DNA of 64,000 nt from Acrocarpospora macrocephala (GTDB lineage Bacteria; Actinomycetota; Actinomycetes; Streptosporangiales; Streptosporangiaceae): contig NZ_BLAE01000028.1 in NCBI RefSeq assembly GCF_009687865.1, positions 62,001 to 126,000 of the forward strand, written 5' to 3'. The position numbers were made by a program, and so were the translations under genes. Of this stretch, positions 54,530 through 63,598 are shown in pieces. Each line of letters opens with the position of its first letter. Within the stretch, counting starts at the first letter, position 1. A model generated the notes under the pieces. The model saw only the letters and a list, made by a program, of their open reading frames with translations, was not told the DNA's origin and did no database searches.

Positions 54530-55303
54530 GTGAGTGGTCCGAACGTCCTCGTGCACCAGAACGCCGACGTGCTGGCGGAGGCGGTGGCCGCCAGGCTCAT
54601 CACCCGCCTGGTGGACGTGCAGGCCGCCCGCGGCTCCGCCCACCTCGTCCTCACCGGCGGCACGCTCGGCATCGCCACCCTCGCCGCCGTGGCGGCCACC
54701 CCCGCCCGGGACGCGATCGACTGGCGAAACCTCGACCTGTGGTGGGGGGACGAACGTTTCCTGCCCGCCGGCGATCCGGAACGCAACGAAACCCAAGCCC
54801 GGGAGGCGTTGCTCGACCAGGTCGACCTGACCCCGTCCCGGATCCACCCGATGGCCCCCGCCGACTCCGGCCAGACCGCCGAGGAGGCCGCCGACTCCTA
54901 CGCCGCCGAGCTCGCCAAAGCGGCCTACCCGGAGGACCACGGCCCCGTGCCGTCCTTCGACATCCTCTTGCTCGGCCTCGGCCCCGACACCCACGTCGCC
55001 TCCCTCTTCCCCGGCCACCCGGCCCTCTACGAGGAGGAACGCTCCGTGGTGGCCGTCCACCACTCCCCCAAACCCCCGCCCACCAGAATCTCCCTCACCT
55101 TCCCCGCCATCCAGGCCGCCCGCGAAGTCTGGGTCGTCGCCGCGGGCGCGGAAAAGGCCCGCGCCGTCCACCTGGCCCTCACCGCGGGCCGCCTCCAAGC
55201 CCCCGGCGCCGGAGCCCGCGGCCGCCAGCGCACCCTCTTCCTCCTCGACCGCACCGCCGCGGCCGAAATCCCCCCAGGCCTCGGCCGCATCGCGTCACCC
55301 TGA
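54530..55303 (+). CDS. pgl: 6-phosphogluconolactonase
   Basis: A 257-residue lactonase of the NagB/DevB type: LTGGTLGI near the phosphate site, WWGDERFLP, and GLGPDTHVASLFPGHPAL with the catalytic His-Glu pair. It hydrolyses the Zwf product. The GTG at 54,530 has AAGGAAG 5 nt upstream. Last gene of the operon; 6-phosphogluconate dehydrogenase is not in the window. Confidence 0.94.
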   Translation: MSGPNVLVHQNADVLAEAVAARLITRLVDVQAARGSAHLVLTGGTLGIATLAAVAATPARDAIDWRNLDLWWGDERFLPAGDPERNETQAREALLDQVDLTPSRIHPMAPADSGQTAEEAADSYAAELAKAAYPEDHGPVPSFDILLLGLGPDTHVASLFPGHPALYEEERSVVAVHHSPKPPPTRISLTFPAIQAAREVWVVAAGAEKARAVHLALTAGRLQAPGAGARGRQRTLFLLDRTAAAEIPPGLGRIASP

Positions 55304-55402
55304 CGCCCTCCGACTCAAGTGCGGCTCGTCCTCGGCGCTCTACGCTTTCGAGCAGCCAAGCCTCCACTGCGGCCGACACCGGCGCTGTGCGATGCTGGTC
55401 GC

Positions 55403-55828
55403 GTGACGCTGGAGGACCTCGTCCGGCTGCGCCGGGCCCGAGACACGATGGACCGCGACTACGCGAAACCGCTCGACGTTCCGGCGCTGGCGCGCGTCGC
55501 CGTCATGTCGCCGGGCCATTTCTCCCGCAGCTTCCGCGCCGCCTTCGGGGAGACGCCGTACAGCTACCTGATGACACGCCGGATCGAGCGGGCCAAGGCG
55601 CTGCTGCGGCGGGGTGACCTGTCGGTGACGGAGGTCTGCTTCGCGGTCGGATGTACCTCGCTGGGGTCATTCAGCTCGCGCTTCACCGAGCTGGTCGGCG
55701 AGAGCCCGAGCTCCTATCGGGCCCGCCGCCATGACGAGGGCGCCGCCATCCCCGCCTGCGTCGCCAAGATCTTCACGCGACCGGTCAGGAACGGAGAAGC
55801 GAAGCCCGCTGACCGGCCCGTATCGTGA
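55403..55828 (+). CDS. Small AraC-family regulator
   Basis: A 141-residue protein that is almost only the AraC DNA-binding domain (two helix-turn-helices, LDVPALARVAVMSPGHFSRSFR and LSVTEVCFAVGCTSLGSFSSRF, with the family's PxSYR close). There is no sensor domain. Such short AraC proteins often sit before a VOC-protein gene, as here. The GTG at 55,403 follows GATGCT by 6 nt and is probably leaderless. Confidence 0.87.
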   Translation: MTLEDLVRLRRARDTMDRDYAKPLDVPALARVAVMSPGHFSRSFRAAFGETPYSYLMTRRIERAKALLRRGDLSVTEVCFAVGCTSLGSFSSRFTELVGESPSSYRARRHDEGAAIPACVAKIFTRPVRNGEAKPADRPVS

Positions 55829-55833
55829 AACGC

Positions 55834-56250
55834 ATGGACATCAAGCTTTCAACGTGCTTCATCGCAGTCGACGACCACGACAAGGCGATCGCCTTCTACC
55901 GGGACGTTCTCGGCTTCGAGGTGCGCAACGACGTCGCGTTCGAGGGGATGCGCTGGGTGACCGTCGGAGCGCCGTCGCAGCCCGACGTGGACATCGTCCT
56001 CGAACCGCCCCTCGCGAACCCGAACGCCTCGCCCGCCGACAAGGAGGCCATGGCGGAACTGCTGGCGAAGGGCCAGCTGCGCGGCGTCATCTTCAAGACC
56101 GACGACTGCGACGCCACCTTCGAGCGCATCAGCGCCGCGGGCGCCGAGGTGCTGCAGGAGCCGATCGACCAGCCGTACGGCGTCCGCGACTGCGCCTTCC
56201 GCGATCCCGCCGGCAACATGCTGCGCTTCAACCAGCCCCGCAAGCGGTGA
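55834..56250 (+). CDS. VOC-family protein (glyoxalase/bleomycin-resistance type)
   Basis: A 138-residue single-domain VOC protein starting at ATG 55,834: FIAVDDHDKAIAFYRDVLGFEV, then GVIFKTDDCDATFERISAAGAEV and FRDPAGNMLRFNQP. Adjacent to the short AraC gene, which probably controls it. TATCGT lies 7 nt before the ATG (possible leaderless start); a GTG at 55,825 overlapping the AraC stop is the alternative. Confidence 0.87.
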   Translation: MDIKLSTCFIAVDDHDKAIAFYRDVLGFEVRNDVAFEGMRWVTVGAPSQPDVDIVLEPPLANPNASPADKEAMAELLAKGQLRGVIFKTDDCDATFERISAAGAEVLQEPIDQPYGVRDCAFRDPAGNMLRFNQPRKR

Positions 56251-56418
56251 GCTCCGCTCCCACGAACCGGGCGCTTCATGGGGCGATTGCCTGTCGTTGA
56301 TCCCTCCCGGACATCCGGGCCTCCGGAGTAAACCCTTCGACGAGATCGCGCAAAAGCAGGATTTTTCGGGGGTTCTGGGGCGTCGGAGCCATATAGGGCC
56401 ACGCGAAGGAGGGGTGGT

Positions 56419-57171
56419 ATGGCAGTGATCACGAAGTATCGGCCGGGGATGCCGTGCTGGGTGGATCTGTCGACGGTGAATGTCGATGAGTCGGTCGGGT
56501 TCTATGGGCAGATCTTCGGCTGGACCATCGAGTTCGACGAGATCGGCGGCTACGGGCAGTTCTACCGCCGGGACAAGTCCGTCGCGGGGATCGGCTCGAC
56601 CATGGGCCCCGAATCGCCCACCCTGTGGAACATCTACATCGCCACCGATGACGCGGCGAAGAGCGTGGAGCTGGCCAGGGAAGCCGGGGCGAACATCGTG
56701 GCCGAGCCCATGGAGATCACGGGTGAGGGGACCGTGGCCGTCTTCCAGGATCCGACCGGCGCGTACGTGGGGGTCTGGCAGGCCGACCAGCACGAGGGCG
56801 CCGAGCTGATCAACGAGCCGGGTTCGGTCAACCTGTTCGAGCTGGTGACCAACGACGTGGAAGAGGCGAAGAGCTTCTACGGGAAGGTTTTCGGGTGGAC
56901 TCCCGGAATCCCGGCGAAGCAGTACACGCCCATGTTGTCCGAGGGCAGCCCGGTCGCCGGGATGCTCGGCATCGACGACCGGTTCCCGGCCGAGATCCCG
57001 CCGCGCTGGCTCGTCTATTTCGGCACCGCCAACCTCGACGCCACCATCGACCAGGCGCTCGGCCTCGGCGGCAGAGTGCTGCTCGGCCCGGTCGACGTCC
57101 CCGGCACCGGCCGTTTCGCGGTCTTCGGCGACCCGATGAACGCGCCCTTCGCCGCCTGGCAGGCCGCCTGA
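56419..57171 (+). CDS. Two-domain VOC-family protein
   Basis: A 250-residue tandem VOC protein with MPCWVDLSTVNVDESVGFYGQIFGW and a second copy of the fold from about residue 130. It is a clear paralogue of 34,120-34,890: the two share the PCWVDLSS opening, IVxEPMEIxxEGTxAVFQDPTGAYV, and the GRFAVFxDPxxAPFAAWQ ending. AGGAGG lies 7 nt before the ATG. Function unknown; relatives are often annotated as glyoxalase or antibiotic-binding proteins. Confidence 0.87.
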   Translation: MAVITKYRPGMPCWVDLSTVNVDESVGFYGQIFGWTIEFDEIGGYGQFYRRDKSVAGIGSTMGPESPTLWNIYIATDDAAKSVELAREAGANIVAEPMEITGEGTVAVFQDPTGAYVGVWQADQHEGAELINEPGSVNLFELVTNDVEEAKSFYGKVFGWTPGIPAKQYTPMLSEGSPVAGMLGIDDRFPAEIPPRWLVYFGTANLDATIDQALGLGGRVLLGPVDVPGTGRFAVFGDPMNAPFAAWQAA

Positions 57172-57190
57172 CCCCGCCGTGGGCATAGGG

Positions 57191-57400
57191 TCAGGCGCGG
57201 CGGCGGCGAGAGATCGCCAACGCCGCTACCAGCGCGGCCGCGCCGAGGGCGAGCCACGCCGCCTTGGGTACGTCCTCGAGTCCGACCTCGATCTCCGAGG
57301 GCCAGGCGCCCATATGTCCGTGGACGGTGATTCGGGACCCGTGTAGTCGGATCTTGTCGAAGGTGAAGGGGAATGTGCCTACCGGCGAAGAGACCTTCAT
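57191..57400 (-). CDS. Small membrane-anchored protein of unknown function
   Basis: A 69-residue protein: about 45 soluble residues (SSPVGTFPFTFDKIRLHG, then HGHMGAWPSEIEVGLEDV), one C-terminal helix (AAWLALGAAALVAALAI) and a positive tail SRRRR, suggesting a tail-anchored or single-pass protein facing outward. The ATG overlaps the stop of the flavoprotein gene upstream by 4 nt, so it is coupled to the FGGY operon. I do not recognise the family. Confidence 0.6.
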   Translation of the reverse strand: MKVSSPVGTFPFTFDKIRLHGSRITVHGHMGAWPSEIEVGLEDVPKAAWLALGAAALVAALAISRRRRA

Positions 57401-58221
57401 GGGTGTCCGATCCGTAGGGTCGTCGGGACGTGGTCACGGGGAGCGCGTTGCTGGAGGGCCAGGGTGGCCGCCTGGATTCCCGCCTCGATCGGGGACCAGC
57501 CGGGTTCGTCGTCGGCCAGGTCCTGGGCGAAGATCACTCCCGGGCGGTCGAGCACGGCTCCGTCGACGTTGCGGTACGGGACATGGCCGTCGGCGAGCAC
57601 GAGCGAGTCGCACGCCCGCGTCCAGGTGCGTTCGCCGTCGGAGACCTCGATCGACTGGATCCTGGGCATCCCCAGCGTGCGTACGACCCGGACACCGGGC
57701 AGGACCTCGGCGGCGGCCGGGAAGTCGAGCCAGGGCGAGCCGAGAACCGTGCACGCTCCGGCTCTGAGGGCTCCGACGGCGACCTCCCTGGCCCATCGCC
57801 CGGCACCGAGTATCACCACGTTCCGCCCAAGGATGACCCGTTGCGCCAACAGGTGGGCCGCGACGGTGGCCGGGATCACTCCCCCGGTGCGCGCGCCGTC
57901 CACCCGGGATTCCGCCCGGGTACGGGGACGATGACCGGTGGCGACGACCAGCGCGCGGGCCGGGTGGAGCCCGCCGGACTGGCCGACGGCCAGCAGCCGG
58001 TCCCCCTCCCACCGCACCGCCTGCGTCCCGGCGGCGAACTCGACGCCTCGCGCCTCCGCCTTGGCCCGCAGGTCGCTGTGCGCGCGATCCTCCCAATGTT
58101 CACCCCCGATGACGGGCAGCCGCTCGAACACGGTGACGCGCGCTTCCCGTCCGAGCGCCGCGGCGCAGGCCAGCCCGGCCAGGCCGGACCCGGCGACGAC
58201 GATGTGCGCCGGTTCAGGCAC
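57397..58221 (-). CDS. NAD(P)/FAD-dependent oxidoreductase
   Basis: A 274-residue flavoprotein: FAD motif VVAGSGLAGLACAAALG at the N-terminus, ATGHRP at the FAD return, NAD(P)-type VVILGAGRWAREVAVGAL near residue 145, and SLVLADGHVPYRN later. It lacks the Cys pair of thioredoxin reductases. It partners the GlpA-like enzyme upstream (8-nt overlap), much as small flavoproteins accompany GlpA-type dehydrogenases elsewhere, perhaps as the electron acceptor subunit. Confidence 0.78.
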   Translation of the reverse strand: MPEPAHIVVAGSGLAGLACAAALGREARVTVFERLPVIGGEHWEDRAHSDLRAKAEARGVEFAAGTQAVRWEGDRLLAVGQSGGLHPARALVVATGHRPRTRAESRVDGARTGGVIPATVAAHLLAQRVILGRNVVILGAGRWAREVAVGALRAGACTVLGSPWLDFPAAAEVLPGVRVVRTLGMPRIQSIEVSDGERTWTRACDSLVLADGHVPYRNVDGAVLDRPGVIFAQDLADDEPGWSPIEAGIQAATLALQQRAPRDHVPTTLRIGHP

Positions 58222-59629
58222 CGCCGACCCCCCATTCCGAACCCGGCTCGCCCTGCGGGACGTTCCACGGTTCATATCCGTGCTGGACGGACAGGATGAA
58301 TCCCACCCCGACCGAGCAGTAGGCGCCCTGGCAGCGTCCGGCCATGGCGCGGGTGCGTTTGCGTACGCCGTCGAGTGACCGGGCCGGCACGACGCCCGTG
58401 CAGGCCGCCTGGATCTCGGCGGCGGTCACGTGCTCGCACGCGCACACCACCGTCGAATTCGCGAGCGAGGCCGCGTCCGCGCTGGACAGCTCGGCCAGGC
58501 GGGGGACGCGCGGGAGCCGTACCCGCGAATCCAGGCGCGGGGTCAGCGGGACGCCGATGGATTCGAGCAGCGAGCAGACCAGATCGGCGACCGCCGGGGA
58601 GGACTGCACGCCGGTCGAGCGGATCCCGGTCGCGTGCACGAGGTTCGGGACCTGGGCGGACACCTCAATGCGGTAGGTACGGTCGGCCGCGGGGCGCAGG
58701 CCCGCGAAAACCTTGATGACGTGGTCGCGGGACAGGGCGGGGATCAGGTTGCCGGCCCGCCGCCAGATCCAGTCGAGCGTCTCCTCGTCGGTGGTCTTGT
58801 CGGTCTTGTCGGTTTCGTCGGTGGCGGTGGGCCCGACCAGGACCGTCCGGTTCGTGGTCGGCACCGCGAGCACGCCGCGGGTGTGCTCGGTCGGGATGGT
58901 CGTGAGGATCTTGGTGACCCGCTCCCCGACCGCCCGGTCGAGCAGGAGGAACATGCCCTTGCGCGGCCACATCTCAAACGATTCCGCCTTGGCGGCGCGG
59001 GCGATCACGTCGCCGTTGACTCCGGCCGCGTTGACGACCGCGCCGACCGCGAAGGTCTCCTTAGGGGTCACGACATGGGTGACGCGCCCGTCCCGATCGT
59101 GCAGGAAGCCGGTGGCCGGGGTCGAGCAGCGCAGGTCGACCCCGTTGGTGACGGCGAGCCGGGCCCGGCCGATGGTCAGCCGGATCGGGTCGACGACGGC
59201 CTCGCCGGGCACGTGCAGGGCGGCCAGCGCGTCCGGGGCCATCCCGGCGGCGGTTTCGCGGAGCCGCGCGCCGTCGAGCACCTCGAACCGGGCGCCCGCG
59301 TTGGCGGCCTGTTCGGCGAGTTTCTCCACTTTCGCGAGGTCGTCCTCGTCGAAGGCGAACGAGAGGGAGCCGACCCGCTCGAACGGGACGTCGAGGGCTT
59401 CGCAGGTCGATTCCCAGGTGTCACGGGAGGCCAGGACCAGGTCGGATTCGAGCGTTCCCGTGGGCATGTCGTAGCCGGTGCCCGCGATGCCGGAGTTGGC
59501 CTTGGACGCGCCTTCGGCCACGTCGTGGGCGGCTTCGAGCCACAGGACGCGCAACCGGCAGCGCGACAGCCGCGCCGCGATGGCGGAGCCGATCACTCCG
59601 GCCCCGATGATGGCGACGTCATGAGTCAA
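58214..59629 (-). CDS. GlpA-like FAD-dependent dehydrogenase with BFD-type cluster domain
   Basis: A 471-residue protein: FAD motif IIGAGVIGSAIAARLS, the DAO catalytic core (ANSGIAGTGYD, VVNAAGVNGD, TGIRSTGVQSSPAVA) and a C-terminal [2Fe-2S] domain with CACEHVTAAEI and GRCQGAYC. The fold matches glycerol-3-phosphate dehydrogenase GlpA or related polyol-phosphate dehydrogenases. An acidic TDETDKTDKTTDEE insert (about residue 275) is encoded by a 9-nt tandem repeat. It probably oxidises the product of the FGGY kinase. Coupled on both sides. Confidence 0.82.
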   Translation of the reverse strand: MTHDVAIIGAGVIGSAIAARLSRCRLRVLWLEAAHDVAEGASKANSGIAGTGYDMPTGTLESDLVLASRDTWESTCEALDVPFERVGSLSFAFDEDDLAKVEKLAEQAANAGARFEVLDGARLRETAAGMAPDALAALHVPGEAVVDPIRLTIGRARLAVTNGVDLRCSTPATGFLHDRDGRVTHVVTPKETFAVGAVVNAAGVNGDVIARAAKAESFEMWPRKGMFLLLDRAVGERVTKILTTIPTEHTRGVLAVPTTNRTVLVGPTATDETDKTDKTTDEETLDWIWRRAGNLIPALSRDHVIKVFAGLRPAADRTYRIEVSAQVPNLVHATGIRSTGVQSSPAVADLVCSLLESIGVPLTPRLDSRVRLPRVPRLAELSSADAASLANSTVVCACEHVTAAEIQAACTGVVPARSLDGVRKRTRAMAGRCQGAYCSVGVGFILSVQHGYEPWNVPQGEPGSEWGVGGA

Positions 59630-61101
59630 CGGGAGACCTCGAGTTCACTGGGATCGATGCCGCGCGTCGCGGCGACGAAACGGCGCCAGCGGGCCCGGTG
59701 CTCCTCCCGCCAGGCGGCGTCGCGGCGCGGCGCGACCGGCGGGTGGAACGCGGCCCGGGCGGCGAGTCCGGGCAGGTCGAGTTCACCGGCCCCCATGGCG
59801 GCGAACCCGGCGACTCCGGCGGCGGTGCTGTCCCGGTTGACGGCCGGGAGGACCGCGCGCCCGCACAGGTCGGCCTGGAGCTGCAGCAGGGTGGCGCTGG
59901 CGCTCAGACCGCCGTCGACGCGCAGCGCCTCGGGCGGGTCCTGCTCCCGTTCGACGGCGTCGATCACATCGGCGACCCGGTTGGCCACCCCCTCGAGCAC
60001 GGCGCGGGCGATGTCGGCGGGGGTGGTCGAGGCGCGCAGACCGGACAGCACGCCCGCCGCGCCGGGACGCCACCAGGGCGCGCCGATGCCGCTGAAACTC
60101 GGCAGGAACATGGTCCCCGGGTCCCCGCCGGCGGCCAGCGCGCTCACGGCGGCGGCGTCCGGGGCGAGGCCGAGCGAGACCAGCCAGTCGACCGCCGTCG
60201 CGGCCGTGAACACGCCGCCTTCGATGGCCCACGCCCTGGTCTGGCCCATCGACCAGGCGAATGTCGGCATCAGGCCGTTTCCGGGCCGCCGGGGTTTGGG
60301 TCCGGCGTTGGCTTCGATGAAGCAGCCGGTGCCGTACGTGACCTTGACGTCGCCAGCGCTGATGCCGCCGACGGCGGCCAGCGCGGCCTGCTGGTCGCAG
60401 GAACTCGCGTAGAGCGGCGCGCCGAGGCGCGTCGATATTGGCTCGCTGACGATCGTGTCCACGATGCGAGGGAGCGTGCGGATGTCTATCCCGTACGCCC
60501 CTGCGCAACCTTCGTCGAATTCGAGCGTGTCGAGATCCATCAGCTGGGTTCTGCTGCCGGTGGATGGATCTGTGATGAACTCGCCCCCGGTGAGGTGGTA
60601 GATGAAGAAACTGTCGAGCGTGCCCACCGCGAGATGCCCGGCCGCCTCTTGAACGCCGGGAAGGTTCCGCAGCATCCACGCGATCTTCCCCGCCGAGAAG
60701 TACGGATCCAGCGGCAGCCCGGTGCGTTCCTCCAGCTCGTCCTGCTGCGGCGTGCCCGCCATCGGCTCGACCACCTCGGTCGCCCGGCGATCTGACCAGA
60801 GGATCGCCGGAGACAGCGGCTCCCCCGTCCTGCGGTCGAACGCGATCACGCTCTCGCCCTGGTTCGCCAGCCCGATCCCGGCCAGCTCGGCGCCGCCCTC
60901 GACCCGCGCGAGGGCTTCGGCGACGGTGTCCTCGATGGCCGCGAGCAGCGCCAGGCCGTCCTGCTCGTCCCAGCCGGGACGCGGATGCGAGGTGGCCGAT
61001 CGCCGCCGGGCCGAGGCCACGCAGCGGCCTTCCTCGTCGTAGAGCCCGGTGAAGGTGCTCGTGGTCCCCTGGTCGACGCCCGCGTAGACACGGATGCTCA
61101 T
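59626..61101 (-). CDS. FGGY-family carbohydrate kinase (glycerol/erythritol kinase-like)
   Basis: A 491-residue kinase: ATPase start VYAGVDQGTTSTFTGLYD, GIGLANQGESVIAFDR, FAD-free actin-like core, and the C-terminal VDGGLSASATLLQLQADLCG. Overall it is near glycerol kinase, but the typical Trp/Tyr/Arg substrate residues cannot all be matched, and pairing with an APC-type amino-acid permease is unusual. The substrate may be glycerol, erythritol or an amino polyol. The ATG overlaps the permease stop (ATGA), and its own stop overlaps the GlpA-like gene. Confidence 0.85.
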   Translation of the reverse strand: MSIRVYAGVDQGTTSTFTGLYDEEGRCVASARRRSATSHPRPGWDEQDGLALLAAIEDTVAEALARVEGGAELAGIGLANQGESVIAFDRRTGEPLSPAILWSDRRATEVVEPMAGTPQQDELEERTGLPLDPYFSAGKIAWMLRNLPGVQEAAGHLAVGTLDSFFIYHLTGGEFITDPSTGSRTQLMDLDTLEFDEGCAGAYGIDIRTLPRIVDTIVSEPISTRLGAPLYASSCDQQAALAAVGGISAGDVKVTYGTGCFIEANAGPKPRRPGNGLMPTFAWSMGQTRAWAIEGGVFTAATAVDWLVSLGLAPDAAAVSALAAGGDPGTMFLPSFSGIGAPWWRPGAAGVLSGLRASTTPADIARAVLEGVANRVADVIDAVEREQDPPEALRVDGGLSASATLLQLQADLCGRAVLPAVNRDSTAAGVAGFAAMGAGELDLPGLAARAAFHPPVAPRRDAAWREEHRARWRRFVAATRGIDPSELEVSR

Positions 61102-62537
61102 TTCGCGCGTTCTCCTTCGTGAAGCAATCGCCGCGGAGCCGTGAACCGGAGAACGGCCCACCAGATCAGGCCACTCGCGAACACCCCGGCCGCGACCAGC
61201 GCCGGTTTGTGATTCTCCTCGCGGCCGATCACCAGGACCAGTATCAGCACGGTCCACGCGCACGCGCCCAGCGCCGCGGCCAGATCGAAGCGCCCCAGCG
61301 AGAAGGCTCCCGGCAGGACGGGGAAGCGTGATCTGCGGAACAGGTAGGCCACGCTGATCACGCCGTACACGCCGACGGGGATGAGCACGGAGGCGACGAT
61401 GAGGTCGCTGAACGTGGTGAACCCGACGATGACCACGATCTCGATGAGCGTGGCGAGCATGATCGCGTTCGCGGGCGTGCCGGACGACTTCTGGACCCGG
61501 TGGAAGATCGAGCTGCCGGGGAAACGGTTGTCGCGGCTGATCGCCCAGATCAGTCGGCTGGCCACCATGGTCTGCAGCATGCTGTTGGCGAAGATCGCGA
61601 TCGCGACGAAGACGATGAAGGTGTTGCCCAGCACCGAACCGAGCCGATCCTGGGCGATGTGCCCGACCGGGGAGGCGGCCGCGCCGATGGCGGCCCAGTC
61701 GCCCTGCCCGGCCACGGTGATGCCGATGAGGAACAGCAGGCCCATGAGGGCCGCCGCGACCGACGCCCGGATGATGCCGAGCGGCACCGCGCGCTGCGGG
61801 TTCTGGGTCTCGTCCGCCAGCGCCGCGGCGGAGTCGAAGCCGGTGAAGGTGAAGGCGCCGAGCACGACCGTGCCGGCGAAGGGTCCGAACAGCGCCCAGT
61901 AGCCGGTCGCGTCCACCGGGGAGGTCGAGGTCAGGTTGTGCACGCCCTCGCCGCCTCCGGAGGCCAGCCCGACGGCGACGAGAACGATCCCGAAAGCGGC
62001 GACCGACACCAGTTCGGTCCACACCGCCAGGTTGTTCACGCGGACGGTCATCCTGGTCGAGGCGATCATGAGCGCGGCCTGCACGACCGTGATGCCGATG
62101 ACGACCAGGGTCAGCGCCGCCGTGTCCAGGGTCACCAGGAACATCTGGGCGACCGCGTTGGCGAGCACGACGTTCACGGCCACGGCGGTGATGAGGCCGT
62201 ACCCGAGGAAGGCCCAGCCGAGGATCCAGCCGAGCGAGGGGTTGGTGAGGCGGCTCATCCACTGGTAGGACAGGCCCGAGATGGGGATGCGCCCGGCGAG
62301 CGCCGCGATGACCAGCGCGATCAGCAGCTGGCCCGCGCAGACGATCGGCCAGGACCAGATGCCGCGCGGACCCGCGCCGTTGATGACGAGTCCGTAGGTT
62401 GCGAAAATGCCCGTTGACACGGAGATGAAGGAGAAGACGATCGCGAAACTGGAAAACGACTTCAGGACCCGCTTGAGCTCCGGCTGGTAGCCGAAGCCTG
62501 CGAGCACGCTGTCGTCCTGCTGCAGTGGCTGGCCCAT
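61098..62537 (-). CDS. APC-superfamily amino acid/amine permease
   Basis: A 479-residue transporter with 12 predicted helices. The APC motif is visible at the N-terminus: KRVLKSFSSFAIVFSFISVSTGIFATYG, with GPRGIWSWPIV next and the FTGFDSAAALADETQNPQRAVPLGI consensus (helix 6-7 region). It would import the substrate of the operon's kinase and dehydrogenase. The ATG at 62,537 has GGAGG upstream. Divergent from deoR across a region with an ATTGAA/TTCAAT palindrome. Confidence 0.87.
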   Translation of the reverse strand: MGQPLQQDDSVLAGFGYQPELKRVLKSFSSFAIVFSFISVSTGIFATYGLVINGAGPRGIWSWPIVCAGQLLIALVIAALAGRIPISGLSYQWMSRLTNPSLGWILGWAFLGYGLITAVAVNVVLANAVAQMFLVTLDTAALTLVVIGITVVQAALMIASTRMTVRVNNLAVWTELVSVAAFGIVLVAVGLASGGGEGVHNLTSTSPVDATGYWALFGPFAGTVVLGAFTFTGFDSAAALADETQNPQRAVPLGIIRASVAAALMGLLFLIGITVAGQGDWAAIGAAASPVGHIAQDRLGSVLGNTFIVFVAIAIFANSMLQTMVASRLIWAISRDNRFPGSSIFHRVQKSSGTPANAIMLATLIEIVVIVGFTTFSDLIVASVLIPVGVYGVISVAYLFRRSRFPVLPGAFSLGRFDLAAALGACAWTVLILVLVIGREENHKPALVAAGVFASGLIWWAVLRFTAPRRLLHEGERAK

Positions 62538-62572
62538 CGCGTGACCTCCGCGAAGTAGGATCAATGCGACAG

Positions 62573-62589
62573 ATTGAATCAGCTTCAAT
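62573..62589. promoter_or_regulatory. Probable DeoR operator
   Basis: ATTGAA-TCAGC-TTCAAT, a perfect 6+6 bp inverted repeat with a 5-bp centre, lies in the divergent promoter between the APC permease gene and the deoR gene, a typical position for autoregulation. Confidence 0.55.
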
Positions 62590-62605
62590 CACGAGAGACA
62601 ACGCT

Positions 62606-63421
62606 TTGAGCGAAGATGAGCGATCGACTGGGGTTCGATCGACGGCGGAGCGCCGCGCCGAAGAGCGCTACGCGCACGTATTGGACCTGCTCGCGCGGCA
62701 GGAGACCGCGTCGCTGGACGAGATCCAGGCGGTCACCGCCGCCAGCCCGGCCACCGTGCGCCGCGACCTCGCGGCCCTGGAAGGCCAGGGCCTGATCCGG
62801 CGCACCCGGGGCGGCGCGTCCCTGGTCCCCGTCGCCAGCACCCTGGACGAGACGTTCACCCTCCGCCGCCGCCGCAACGCCCGCAACAAGGGCATGATCG
62901 CCGTCGCGACGGCCGGGCTGATCCCCACCGGCTCGGCCCTGTTCATCAACGACGGCAGCACGACATTCGCGCTCTGCGAGGAACTCGCCAGCCAGGGCGA
63001 CCCCCTCTGGGTGGCCACCACCGCCCTGAACGTCGCCGAACGCCTGGCCGGCGTCGGCGTCTTCGAGGTGATCGTCATCGGCGGCACCCTGCGCGGCTCG
63101 TCCTTCGCCACCAGCGGCCCGATGGCCACCGCCGCCCTCGACCAGTTCACCGCCGACTTCGCCGTGATCGGCTGCGACGGCCTCGACCTCGAATCCGGAG
63201 TCCGCTGGAACAGCCTCGTCGACGCGGAGGTCGCCCAGGTCATGGTCCGCCGCGCCACCCGCACCATCGTCGTCGCCGACTCCAGCAAATTCGACCACCG
63301 CGCCCGAGTAGGCACCCTCAACTGGGACGCCGTAGACGATTTGGTGACCGACTCCATCACCGCCGAATGGTCCAAACACCTCGAATCAGCGAGCGTCCGC
63401 GTCACCCTCGCGTCCGAGTAG
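62606..63421 (+). CDS. DeoR-family transcriptional regulator
   Basis: A 271-residue DeoR/GlpR-type repressor: helix-turn-helix at about 20-70 (RYAHVLDLLARQETASLDEIQ, then SPATVRRDLAALEGQGLIRRTRGGA) and a sugar-phosphate sensor domain with the NDGSTT phosphate loop and DxxGxD region. It should sense the phosphorylated product of the FGGY kinase and control the divergent operon. TTG 62,606 is used because GAGAG precedes it; the ATG at 62,564 would place the operator inside the gene. Confidence 0.87.
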   Translation: MSEDERSTGVRSTAERRAEERYAHVLDLLARQETASLDEIQAVTAASPATVRRDLAALEGQGLIRRTRGGASLVPVASTLDETFTLRRRRNARNKGMIAVATAGLIPTGSALFINDGSTTFALCEELASQGDPLWVATTALNVAERLAGVGVFEVIVIGGTLRGSSFATSGPMATAALDQFTADFAVIGCDGLDLESGVRWNSLVDAEVAQVMVRRATRTIVVADSSKFDHRARVGTLNWDAVDDLVTDSITAEWSKHLESASVRVTLASE

Positions 63422-63598
63422 ATCTCAGGCGGCTTCGTCGTCTGCGGTCTTCCTGGAATCAGCCGAGGGCGGCGTCACCGCGATATGCCCCGCCGGTCTC
63501 GCCCTCGCCTCCCTGCTCGGGCGGTGGAGTGCCAGCGTTCCAGGCCAATCTGGTGCTGAACCCTCACGTCGTCCGCGGATGTCGCTGATGATGGGGGC

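Noticed and set aside
59626-62601. Apparent 991-residue protein reading through into the FGGY kinase
   Set aside because: The first half is an out-of-frame reading of the APC permease gene; the kinase starts at 61,101 with ATGA coupling.
63422-63598. Possible small gene between deoR and the last partial gene
   Set aside because: Only short frames without ribosome site or conserved pattern; I see nothing there that can be supported.
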